Below, piece after piece: positions 1 through 7,278 of a stretch of DNA of 20,382 nt. Positions within the stretch are counted from its first letter, which is position 1. Every line of letters starts with the position of its first letter. This stretch comes from Saprospiraceae bacterium (GTDB lineage: Bacteria; Bacteroidota; Bacteroidia; Chitinophagales; Saprospiraceae): assembly GCA_013042795.1 (NCBI GenBank), contig JABDPK010000166.1:1-20382 (forward strand), given 5' to 3'. The position numbers and the translations under genes were made by a program. Below the pieces are notes generated by a model, which saw only the letters and a list, made by a program, of their open reading frames with translations, made no database searches and was not told the origin of the DNA.

Positions 1-608
1 TCTATAGCTGTATATACAACTGTGGTGACACCTTCAGGAAAGGCAAATCCGCTCGTGTGACTTGAACTTGTAGACGAAATCAGGCAATTATCAGTAATTA
101 GAGGCTCAGACCAACTGACTGCCACTGTACAATTTGCAACATTGCCTGTTACGGTAACATCAGAAGGCATTGCTGAAATGACTGGTGCCAAATCATCGAT
201 GTTCTCTATGATCTGTATACACTCAGAATAGAGCCAGGGATTACCTGTTCCTGGTGGATATTCTGCATGCCATTTTCTGTGTATTTTAACGGTACATGCA
301 GTATTCATGATTACTTCATCGCTATATGTCACGATAGGATCCGGACAAGATGGATCTCCGGGAGATGCCGTGGCATAGCCGGTTATATCGGGATGCGTCA
401 AGTCTGTCGGGCAACCAAAATAGGCTGACGGACAAATTAACACCGGTGAAGTAATGCATGACAGTGCTGAAGCAGATTGAGCTTCAGGTATATCACCGTC
501 GAAACAGAAGTTTGAAATATTGTTGTTTGAATAAAGGCCGGTTAGGGAAAGGGTGGTAGCAATACAAAGTGCTACGACTTTGCGTAAAGTAAATATCATG
601 GCATTCAT
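1..608 (-). CDS. Secreted HYR-domain surface protein, N-terminal part (cut by window edge)
   Basis: An open frame starts at ATG 608 (a second in-frame ATG is at 599) and stays open to the left edge, giving about 202 residues. The N-terminus carries a basic residue pair and then a hydrophobic stretch, as in a Sec signal peptide. Residues about 55-140 form a module with spaced cysteines (LICP, GCPTD, SCPDP, TACTV, SECIQ), a KWHAEY stretch where related modules read RTW.A.D, and a closing DDLAP. This resembles the HYR-like modules common in Saprospiria cell-surface proteins. Residues about 140-202 match a HYR domain: DVTV, NCTVAVSW, DNC, then FPEGVTTVVYTA. Such proteins are usually very long, repetitive, and exported, often by the type IX system with a C-terminal sorting domain; that end is outside the window. 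The role is probably adhesion or matrix, which is inference. The family call is confident; the exact function is unknown. Confidence 0.8.
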   Translation of the reverse strand, partial: MNAMIFTLRKVVALCIATTLSLTGLYSNNNISNFCFDGDIPEAQSASALSCITSPVLICPSAYFGCPTDLTHPDITGYATASPGDPSCPDPIVTYSDEVIMNTACTVKIHRKWHAEYPPGTGNPWLYSECIQIIENIDDLAPVISAMPSDVTVTGNVANCTVAVSWSEPLITDNCLISSTSSSHTSGFAFPEGVTTVVYTAI

Positions 609-642
609 TTTGAGTTTTGACTATAAATATTTGACTAAAAGA

Positions 643-663
643 TAATTGATTGATCAGCAATTA
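643..663. repeat. Short inverted repeat upstream of the HYR gene
   Basis: TAATTG (643-648) and CAATTA (658-663) form perfect 6-base arms separated by 9 bases that include TGATCA. The repeat lies 35-55 bases upstream of the HYR-protein start, where a regulator could bind. In AT-rich DNA such arms arise readily by chance. The rest of the 609-834 gap shows no gene, and I see no TAnnTTTG promoter on the minus strand. Confidence 0.25.
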
Positions 664-834
664 GCTTTCATGTTCAATACGTTTATTGGAATACAAATGC
701 TCCTTTTAGAATAAAAAAAGAATCAATGCATCTATAATATACAGGTTTTTCAAGGAAGGAATGATCAGGCAGAGAATAAATTAAATCAAGTACTAACTAT
801 TTAAATGTAGTCTTAATTTAAAGCATTAATATAA

Positions 835-1878
835 TCAGAATCCATTTAAATCTCCCAATTTCACAGCTTTAAATATCAGATCCTGTGTATTTCCAGGGGA
901 TAAACTGATTGGTATTTCAGATGGAATAAATTTATACGGATCTGATCCTGGGAATTCATTGCTGATCCCTAAAATAATCCTTTGCAGGGTAATCAGGTCT
1001 ATGGCATTGATACTGTCATCATTATTGGTGTCGGCTGCTACTGTCAATAAAGGATCAGTTAGCGATTCCACACCTAGAATATGCTTAACAATAATCAGCA
1101 GATCTATGGCGCTGAGGTTTTGCTTTAAATTATCAGTTTTCCTTATGGATATTTTCGGATTGCTGAGGTCTGGATATTCATTTGCCAGATCGGTAATCGA
1201 GAATGAAGCATTCTGGTCAAGTATAATCGTATTTTCCGAACCTGAATTGTCGTCAGAAGAAAGTACCAATTCATATTCATCGACAGGTTCTCCGAATGCA
1301 TCTTCAACATTCAACTGGAATACTGAAGGTAGCTGGGTAGAACTCCCCATTCCTGTGGCACCTGTAGCAGCAATTGCCGCATCCAGGGCGTCAATCTTCC
1401 CAAGTATACCTGAACCACCGATACTGAAGTTTACTGATCTGTCGGGAGCGATAACTGCAAATTTAGGTGTGCCAAAAAAAGAACCGAACATTCCTGAGGT
1501 GAATGATTGCAATGCGACTAAAGCATTGCCATCTTCTCCTGCTCCGGGAAATGTGATTCCATGTTTGGTTTTATAACCTGCAACATCCTGGTTTGAATCC
1601 CATGATTTATTACTCAATTCAATAAACTGAACATCATACTGGCCTTCGCCCCATTTCTCATACAAGGATTGAACATGAGGCGCTATGGAGTTGCAAGGCG
1701 GACAATCCACAAAAAATATTTTAATCAAAACAGTGTATCCTTTATCCAGGTAATCTGCATATAAGTGATGTTCAATATTGTCTGAATCAATAATCATAAA
1801 ATCCGGCATGTCCTGTGCCTGAGCTCTTATTGAAAAAAGTATTATGAACAAGTAGGAATAAAAGGCTGTTTTACGCAT
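835..1878 (-). CDS. Secreted thioredoxin-like protein with C-terminal dockerin-like repeats
   Basis: The preferred start is ATG 1878, giving 347 residues, because it begins directly with a signal peptide (MRKTAF, a hydrophobic core, then RAQAQ). The upstream ATG at 1920 would add 14 residues and run across the divergent lipB start. Residues about 24-170 form a thioredoxin fold: FFVDCPPCN places the redox pair at C59 and C62, and GTPKF (136-140) supplies the usual cis-proline. The aromatic residue normally before the first Cys is Asp here. Residues about 188-247 look like a small beta-sandwich linker. Residues about 252-304 hold two dockerin type I-like segments, one ending IDLLIIVKHILG and one reading ADTNNDD...AIDLITLQRIILG, with calcium-loop-like Asp/Asn spacing in the second. 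The protein ends in LGDLNGF, a motif seen at the end of similar Saprospiria proteins. The likely role is extracytoplasmic thiol-disulfide chemistry, tethered or stabilised through the dockerin. Substrate unknown. Confidence 0.75.
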   Translation of the reverse strand: MRKTAFYSYLFIILFSIRAQAQDMPDFMIIDSDNIEHHLYADYLDKGYTVLIKIFFVDCPPCNSIAPHVQSLYEKWGEGQYDVQFIELSNKSWDSNQDVAGYKTKHGITFPGAGEDGNALVALQSFTSGMFGSFFGTPKFAVIAPDRSVNFSIGGSGILGKIDALDAAIAATGATGMGSSTQLPSVFQLNVEDAFGEPVDEYELVLSSDDNSGSENTIILDQNASFSITDLANEYPDLSNPKISIRKTDNLKQNLSAIDLLIIVKHILGVESLTDPLLTVAADTNNDDSINAIDLITLQRIILGISNEFPGSDPYKFIPSEIPISLSPGNTQDLIFKAVKLGDLNGF

Positions 1879-1904
1879 ATTAGACCATATTTTAAAAATC
1901 ATCC

Positions 1905-2633
1905 TTGAAGAAAGAGGCATTCAAAATACAATATCATTTCTTAAAAGATGCCGGATACAAAAATGCCTGGGATTACCAGACGCTACTTCACAATGAAATC
2001 AAACTGAGGAAATTTAATTCACTCAAAATTCCAGCCAATAAAGTTACAACTTTATGTCTTAACCATTTGATATTTTGTGAGCATACCCCCGTAATTACGA
2101 TGGGTAAAAGTGGGAAGGACAAGAACCTTGTGAACGATGAAAATATCCTTGCCGACAATGGTATCGAATTTTTCAGAATCAACCGGGGAGGGGATATAAC
2201 GTATCACGGCCCCGGGCAAATAACGGGTTACCTGATATTTGACCTCGAACTATTATACCGGGATGTGCATAAATTTGTCAGAACGATAGAAGAATGTATT
2301 ATAGAACTTCTGTTATCATATGGACTTACAGGTTTCAGGTTGGATGGTTTGACGGGGGTTTGGCTCAAACATGGAGACATGTACAGGAAAATATGCGCCA
2401 TCGGTGTCCATCTAAGCCGATGGGTAAGCATGCATGGATTTGCATTTAATGTGAATACAAATCTTGATCATTTCAGGCATATCATTCCTTGCGGTATTGA
2501 AGATGCAGATAAAGAAGTAACCTCCCTGGAAAAGGAATTGGGGTATAAGGTTGATCTTGATGAAGTTGCGGAAAACTTAAAAGGAATTATTGCTCATCAG
2601 TTTGATGCTCAATTACTGAATCTTCATGCTTAG
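1905..2633 (+). CDS. lipB: Octanoyl-[acyl carrier protein]:protein N-octanoyltransferase
   Basis: This enzyme moves octanoate from acyl carrier protein onto lipoyl domains of 2-oxoacid dehydrogenase complexes and the glycine cleavage H protein, the first step of de novo lipoylation in the cytoplasm. The 242-residue protein has the family signature RGGDITYHGPGQ (94-105). The catalytic pair is present as K162 (RKICAIG) and C196 (IIPCGI), and HGFAFNVN precedes the cysteine as expected. Length fits the family. The start is taken as TTG 1905: an in-frame stop lies at 1893-1895, and the next in-frame ATG (residue 66) would remove conserved sequence. The gene diverges from the thioredoxin/dockerin gene with only 26 bases between starts. 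Its 3' end overlaps the convergent methyltransferase gene by 47 bases. No lipA is visible in the window. Confidence 0.93.
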   Translation: MKKEAFKIQYHFLKDAGYKNAWDYQTLLHNEIKLRKFNSLKIPANKVTTLCLNHLIFCEHTPVITMGKSGKDKNLVNDENILADNGIEFFRINRGGDITYHGPGQITGYLIFDLELLYRDVHKFVRTIEECIIELLLSYGLTGFRLDGLTGVWLKHGDMYRKICAIGVHLSRWVSMHGFAFNVNTNLDHFRHIIPCGIEDADKEVTSLEKELGYKVDLDEVAENLKGIIAHQFDAQLLNLHA

Positions 2634-3792
2634 AGATCAGTAAATCTTCAAGGTAATGTTTTCTAAGTCCAAATGTATTCTTGAGATCATTGATACGTTT
2701 GAGCACACTTGGTTCTGGCACCTCATTGACTTTATTACGTATTCCGACTAGCAGGAGATTTTTTGGTGTGTGTTCGGTAGAAATAAATTCAATCACCCTG
2801 GTCTTATAACCAAAGGATTCAAGCAAAAGACTTCTAATCGTATCCGTCAGCATTTCAGCCAGTCTTTCTTTCAAAATACCAAACCTAGATATTTCAGCAA
2901 CAACATTACCCGGGTTGAGGTCTTTCCTTACTTGTTTATGACAGCAAGGTGAACAGACAATGATTTTTGCATTGGCTTTAATTCCCTTATAGATAGCGTC
3001 ATCAGTTGCGGTATCACAAGCATGCAGCGCAATAAGCAAATCTGTACCTGATGGATCATAGTCCCGGATAGTTCCACTTTGGAACTGAAGGTCATCAAAC
3101 TTGCATTTTTCGGCAAGGGCATTTGACTGATCAACAAGATTTTGTCTCATCTCGATACCGGTCATATTGATATTCAGAAGTTTATTGTTGACCAGGTGAT
3201 CATATAATGCAAATGTCAGGTAGGCTTTACCAGAGCCCATATCTGCAATGTTTATATTTTCTGTAATCCCGGAATCATCAATGATGCTGTCAAGCAATTC
3301 TACATATTTATCGATCTGCCGGAATTTTGATTTTTTGGAACCAAGGATATGTCCACCTTCACTGACGATTCCAAGTTCACGGAGGTAGATATTGTCTTTG
3401 CTTTTTATAAGACGTTTTTTAATCGTATCATGAGATCGCACAACAGGGAGTTCAATATCAGTGTTTTTAATTTTGATACTGCTTTTATGCTGTGTATTAA
3501 AATATATGATTTGTTTTTTGTTCTGTAAATCGGCCTGGTAAAAATCTTTTTCAAGGATATCCCTGATATGGATTATTGCGTCTCCGGGTGAAAGGTTTTT
3601 CGTTATATCCCTGGTTGGATAACTATAAGTGAACGAGATATGTGGACCTTTCCTGAGATCAATCAATCGTGCTTTCACTTTATTGATTTCCCCGGATTTA
3701 TCCTGTTTGTTTTTAATGGAGAGGAATACAAGATCTTCGTTTTTAATACTTTCTGTCAGAAGACTTATAAATCTGTTTAGGTGCTGGTCCAT
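2587..3792 (-). CDS. SAM-dependent methyltransferase, Methyltransf_32-like
   Basis: This 401-residue protein has an N-terminal region of about 115 residues with no recognised motif, then a central part with RELGIVSEGGHILGSKKSKFRQ (split here as RELGIVSEGG 138-147 and SKKSKFRQ 152-159). A class I SAM-binding fold follows: motif I is IADMGSGKAYLTFALY (182-197) and the motif II acidic residue is in TGIEMR (211-216). Later segments are LHACDTATDDA (256-266) and IVCSPCCHKQ (278-287). The LHACDTATD and cysteine-rich CSPCCH segments point to the family that includes the methyltransferase domain of human GSTCD and is annotated as Methyltransf_32. The substrate is not established; RNA is a reasonable guess from distant relatives but is only inference. 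The paired cysteines could bind metal. The gene is convergent with lipB and overlaps its 3' end. Confidence 0.75.
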   Translation of the reverse strand: MDQHLNRFISLLTESIKNEDLVFLSIKNKQDKSGEINKVKARLIDLRKGPHISFTYSYPTRDITKNLSPGDAIIHIRDILEKDFYQADLQNKKQIIYFNTQHKSSIKIKNTDIELPVVRSHDTIKKRLIKSKDNIYLRELGIVSEGGHILGSKKSKFRQIDKYVELLDSIIDDSGITENINIADMGSGKAYLTFALYDHLVNNKLLNINMTGIEMRQNLVDQSNALAEKCKFDDLQFQSGTIRDYDPSGTDLLIALHACDTATDDAIYKGIKANAKIIVCSPCCHKQVRKDLNPGNVVAEISRFGILKERLAEMLTDTIRSLLLESFGYKTRVIEFISTEHTPKNLLLVGIRNKVNEVPEPSVLKRINDLKNTFGLRKHYLEDLLISKHEDSVIEHQTDEQ

Positions 3793-3912
3793 TGGAGGAA
3801 TAATTATTTAATGTCCTGATCGTATAATTAAAAAACGATCCTTATCAATAAATGTCATAATACATCATGATAAAGGCAAGTAATACGTCAAGAATGTATC
3901 GGATCTATGAAA

Positions 3913-4374
3913 TTAACTGGTATGATCCGCTGTAATCAGCCATTGTCCATTTCGTTTCTCCCACACCAGTGTAAAATATCCGCTGGGCTGATCTTCATCC
4001 CTGTGCAAAGTATATTTGCCATTCATTAATGCTACTCCTTCAGTCAATATTCTGAAGTCCATAATTTCAAATTCGAGTTTGCCCATTGATGATTTATCAG
4101 GATAGGCTTTCTCATATCTCTCAAGGGTATTAGCCCAGCCTTTTGTCAAACCTGAAGATCCTGAAAAACGGAGTTCAGGACTCTTCCAGTATCCTTCCAT
4201 AAACGTGGCAATATCACCCCTGTTCCAGGCATCCTGTTGATCATAGAGGACTTTCCTGATTTGATCCTGAGGTGTCTGTTTTAAGCTTTTGTTTTGTGTT
4301 TCAGAATGACAGCCCAAAACACTCATTATGAGAAAGGCCTTTAGCATATAATCAACACAGGTTTTTATATTCAT
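3913..4374 (-). CDS. NTF2/SnoaL-like (DUF4440-type) lipoprotein
   Basis: The chosen start is ATG 4374 (153 residues), because it puts the lipobox where expected: a hydrophobic run ending SVLGC with the lipidated cysteine at C22. The ATG at 4404 would give an overlong leader. The mature part reads as one NTF2-like alpha+beta cone: an opening helix (IRKVLYDQQDAWNRGDIATFM), then strands around SPELRFSG, a LEFEIMDFRIL strand, GVALMNGKYTL, and a closing YFTLVWEKRNGQWLITADHTS. This is the typical pattern of the DUF4440/SnoaL-like group, which includes isomerases, cyclases and many proteins of unknown role. I cannot assign a reaction. The protein is probably anchored in the cell envelope. It lies 122 bases downstream of the GH16 gene on the same strand; co-transcription is possible but not shown. 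Confidence 0.75.
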   Translation of the reverse strand: MNIKTCVDYMLKAFLIMSVLGCHSETQNKSLKQTPQDQIRKVLYDQQDAWNRGDIATFMEGYWKSPELRFSGSSGLTKGWANTLERYEKAYPDKSSMGKLEFEIMDFRILTEGVALMNGKYTLHRDEDQPSGYFTLVWEKRNGQWLITADHTS

Positions 4375-4496
4375 CTGGTAAAATATTTTTAGCCAGGTAT
4401 ACAATTATCGGCTTAATAAGTGAGAGATACACTTTATCAGAATACTAAGTCCTGAAATTTGAAATCTGGTATTATTAAAAATTTAAAGCTGTTTTA

Positions 4497-5870
4497 CTAT
4501 TCCAGGTAGATATTATCTATGATTATAACGCCTTCTACATATTCTCCCATTGCATCTACCGGATTCCAGAGTGCGAAAGGAATTCGGAAATCAGATAAGT
4601 CCAGACCAGAAAAATCTGCCAATGGAATTCTGTATTCAAAAAAGCCATTACCCAAATCTACGCCGGAATAATCCTTAATGAATAATGAGACTTGCGTGGC
4701 TACTGATTCCAGTTTAATTTCGATATTATCGAATTCTGCCGCTTTATTTATTGAAAAAACAAGATCTCCATTGCTGAATCCAGTCATGTCTATCGGTGTT
4801 TCAAGCTCAAAAAAAGCACCTCCCCAACCTTCTCCCGGGTATGTAAGCATCAGGCTGGAGTCTCCTTCTGTTGTCATATCTGAAGAAGTAATATAAGGTT
4901 CTCCTCCATCACCAAACGATTTAAGACTGATTCCAGGAAATTGATTTAACTGGCTATTGAAAGCATGCTGGGCTATATCGTTCGATAAAACACCGATTGT
5001 TTCTTCATCAATATCGAGTGCCGGTTCAGCTGGTTTGTTTAAACCATCCTGACTGTAAACTCTGACCCAGTCGACAAGCATTTCCTTGGGAAAGACGGTA
5101 GATGTATCAGGATCACCTGGCCAATTCCCGCCTACAGCCACATTAAATATTATATAAAAAGGTCTGAGGAATTCCTTCATATCATCTTCAATGGCAACAG
5201 TATTCACAAGTTGCCCGTCAATACTGAAATCCATGGATTCAGGGGTCCAGTCAACACGATAGACGTAATAGTCATCTCCTAAGTTATCCCCTGTGTCAAG
5301 ACCTTCCGAATCACTTGATAACCTGTTTTCACCGTTTGTCCAGTGTGCACTGCAGTGAACGACACCTGGTTGATTTCCAATGACTTCCATAATATCTATT
5401 TCGCCACATCCAGGCCAATCTAAAATCGAGAAGTTTTCTCCCAATAACCAGAAAGCTGGCCACATTCCCTGTCCTACAGGAACTTTGATCCTTGCCTCTA
5501 TTCTTCCAAAGCGAAAGCTTTGCAATTGCTGAGTTGTTAGTTTGGCAGAAGTATAGGAATCATCTGATGTTTTCCTGGCAATAATAGCAAGCACTGAATT
5601 CCCGTCATCGTCAGACTTTATTAAAGCATTGTCCTGGGAGTCAGTATATAATTGCTTTTCATTATTTCCCCAGCCAGGTGCCAATCCATAATCAGTTCCA
5701 TCACCAAGTTCATAATTCCAGTTAGCCAGATTGATTCCTGTATTGAATTCATCACTCCATTCCAAAGTAAAACCATCATAACCTTCAGTGGCTGTTGGTT
5801 CTTCATCAGAGTTACAAGATATTACCAAAGCAAGGCAAAGAATTAGAAAGATATAATTGCAAGTCTTCAT
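4497..5870 (-). CDS. GH16 beta-glucanase lipoprotein (laminarinase-like) with extra C-terminal module
   Basis: The enzyme probably cleaves beta-1,3 or mixed-linkage beta-glucan at the cell surface. The start at ATG 5870 (457 residues) is chosen because a lipoprotein signal follows at once: a hydrophobic run and VISC with C19 lipidated. The residues after the cysteine, NSDEE, resemble the acidic lipoprotein export signal that sends Bacteroidota lipoproteins to the outer face. The GH16 domain spans about residues 31-275 (FTLEWSDEFNTG, FGRIEARIKVPVGQGMWPAFWLL, DWVRVYSQ). The catalytic signature GEIDIMEVIG is intact, with nucleophile E157, D159 and acid/base E162. The GGNWPGDP segment is typical of laminarinases. 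Residues about 285-457 form a second beta-rich module with SLMLTYPGEGWGGAFFELE and a final EGVIIIDNIYLE, which looks like a carbohydrate-binding beta-sandwich that I cannot assign to a family. No SusC/SusD genes are adjacent. Substrate is inferred. Confidence 0.88.
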   Translation of the reverse strand: MKTCNYIFLILCLALVISCNSDEEPTATEGYDGFTLEWSDEFNTGINLANWNYELGDGTDYGLAPGWGNNEKQLYTDSQDNALIKSDDDGNSVLAIIARKTSDDSYTSAKLTTQQLQSFRFGRIEARIKVPVGQGMWPAFWLLGENFSILDWPGCGEIDIMEVIGNQPGVVHCSAHWTNGENRLSSDSEGLDTGDNLGDDYYVYRVDWTPESMDFSIDGQLVNTVAIEDDMKEFLRPFYIIFNVAVGGNWPGDPDTSTVFPKEMLVDWVRVYSQDGLNKPAEPALDIDEETIGVLSNDIAQHAFNSQLNQFPGISLKSFGDGGEPYITSSDMTTEGDSSLMLTYPGEGWGGAFFELETPIDMTGFSNGDLVFSINKAAEFDNIEIKLESVATQVSLFIKDYSGVDLGNGFFEYRIPLADFSGLDLSDFRIPFALWNPVDAMGEYVEGVIIIDNIYLE

Positions 5871-6123
5871 TTTATACTTTTGGAATAAAGATAGGGACGA
5901 TTTTTTTTCAAAAAAACATTTACAGAGGATAGTTGAGGTGATATTGGGATTAAATGAAAAGAACTTAGGCAAAACCAGAATTTCTGAAGATCACAGAGAA
6001 AGGAAACCCTTGCTAATCCAGTCAAAGTAAAATGATAAACATTTGCATACAGGCAGCAAAGTAAATATGAGATTTGCATATTAAGTATTATACACTAATT
6101 CAATTTTTAGAAAACCAAGAGGT

Positions 6124-6486
6124 ATGGACAAAGCATCTTTTTCAATGAAAGCCCGGATTCGAAGTTTCAAATATGCGTTTAACGGCATCTCCCTGATTTT
6201 CAGACACCACAATGCAATAATTCATCTTATTGCAGCTGGAGTTGTAATCACAATGTCCTTGATATGTGGTTTAAATTCCACTGAATGGTGCATAGTGCTC
6301 TTGTGTATCGGGTTTGTGATTTCAGCGGAGGGTATAAATACTTCAATCGAATACCTTGCCGATATTGTCTCACCTGAATTCGATCAACGGATTAAAAAAG
6401 TGAAGGATGTTGCGGCAGCTTCGGTATTGATATCAGCTATCATCAGCTTTGCAATCGGGTTGATCATTTTTTTACCCAAATTATAA
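6124..6486 (+). CDS. dgkA: DgkA-family diacylglycerol/undecaprenol kinase
   Basis: This is a small integral membrane lipid kinase that phosphorylates diacylglycerol or undecaprenol with ATP and so recycles lipid carriers of envelope synthesis. The 120-residue length and three predicted membrane helices (about 32-50, 54-72, 97-117) fit the family. Key residues of the Escherichia coli enzyme occur at matching positions: E69, N72 and E76 in AEGINTSIE, and K94-D95 in KKVKDVAAASVL. At the position matching the E. coli metal ligand E28, this protein has His in RHHNAIIH, a possible change in the active site. Which lipid it uses cannot be told from sequence. The gene stands alone on the plus strand; its stop lies 2 bases from the stop of the convergent hydratase gene. 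The upstream 253-base gap is divergent with GH16 and shows no clear promoter for this gene. Confidence 0.88.
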   Translation: MDKASFSMKARIRSFKYAFNGISLIFRHHNAIIHLIAAGVVITMSLICGLNSTEWCIVLLCIGFVISAEGINTSIEYLADIVSPEFDQRIKKVKDVAAASVLISAIISFAIGLIIFLPKL

Positions 6487-6488
6487 TC

Positions 6489-7256
6489 TCACACGACATT
6501 GAGGGATACGGACCCAAGACCTTCAGCAACAGCCTGAATATGTTGGTTTTTTTCAATAAATACAGCTGGTGTTGCTGCACCTGCAAGGACAATATGTCCG
6601 TTGTCAATGACTTCCCCGGATTCAAGTGCAAGTCGTGAAACGGCAGCCAATGAATCCAGTGGATTACCTAAAATCGCATTTGAATTACCTTCCTGGATGA
6701 TTTCGCTGCCCTGTTTCAACTGGATGTTTATATCATATAAATTCGTGGTGACCGGCATCCAATCTCCAATAGCATACCCGCTTGAAGAACAATTATCAGC
6801 AATAACGTCTTCCAGAGAAAATTTGAAATTTTCATACCTCGAGTCGATGATTTCAATAGCCACAGCTACGCCCTGAATATATTCCTCCAGGTCGCTGTGA
6901 TTAAGTATCTTGTCGATCCGTTTTTTAATCAGAAATGCAATTTCAGGTTCTGCTCTTGGATGAATGAATTTATCCCTTGGCAGAGATGCACCGTTGTGAT
7001 AGCACATTTCATCTGTCAGTCTGCCCCAGATCATATCATGTACTCCCATCTGTTCCATTTTAGCTTTACTGGTAAAACCTAATTTCAGACCCGTCAGTTT
7101 TTCGTTTCGTATATATCTTCTGGCAAGCAGGATAGACTGAACGGCATAAGCTTCCTCCAGGTTCAACTTTCTTTCGAGGCTGATCTGAGGGATGGCTTTG
7201 GCATTCAATGCGGCAGTATCGAGTTTTTCTGCTATTTTGTTATAGTTCATATTCAT
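6489..7256 (-). CDS. 2-keto-4-pentenoate hydratase / 4-oxalocrotonate decarboxylase family enzyme
   Basis: The 255-residue protein matches the MhpD/DmpH/DmpE family of metal-dependent enzymes, which hydrate 2-oxopent-4-enoate or decarboxylate 4-oxalocrotonate in meta-cleavage and related pathways. Family features are LTGLKLGFTSKAKMEQMGV (54-72), HPRAEPEIAFLI (99-110), AIEIIDSRY (133-141) and DNCSSSGYAIG (154-164). The probable divalent-metal ligands are E103, E105 and E135. A second ATG at 7250 is equally possible as the start. Sequence alone does not decide hydratase from decarboxylase. In Bacteroidota, members occur in tryptophan/kynurenine breakdown through 3-hydroxyanthranilate, where the decarboxylase acts, but none of the ring-cleavage genes are in this window. 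The aminotransferase gene lies 22 bases upstream on the same strand, so the two are probably one transcript. Confidence 0.85.
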   Translation of the reverse strand: MNMNYNKIAEKLDTAALNAKAIPQISLERKLNLEEAYAVQSILLARRYIRNEKLTGLKLGFTSKAKMEQMGVHDMIWGRLTDEMCYHNGASLPRDKFIHPRAEPEIAFLIKKRIDKILNHSDLEEYIQGVAVAIEIIDSRYENFKFSLEDVIADNCSSSGYAIGDWMPVTTNLYDINIQLKQGSEIIQEGNSNAILGNPLDSLAAVSRLALESGEVIDNGHIVLAGAATPAVFIEKNQHIQAVAEGLGSVSLNVV

Positions 7257-7278
7257 CTAATCTTAGGCAAATTTACTT

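Noticed and set aside
959..1576. A 205-codon plus-strand open frame
   Set aside because: It lies wholly antisense to the thioredoxin/dockerin gene, whose protein has clear motifs. The antisense translation is serine-rich and low in complexity, with no recognisable domain.
1879..1920. Upstream ATG (1920) for the thioredoxin/dockerin gene
   Set aside because: It would put 14 non-signal residues before a good signal peptide and overlap the start of lipB; ATG 1878 fits better.
5875..5882. TACTTTTG on the plus strand as a dgkA promoter
   Set aside because: It is about 240 bases from the dgkA start and has a TTG only 15 bases upstream, too short a spacer for the Bacteroidota consensus.
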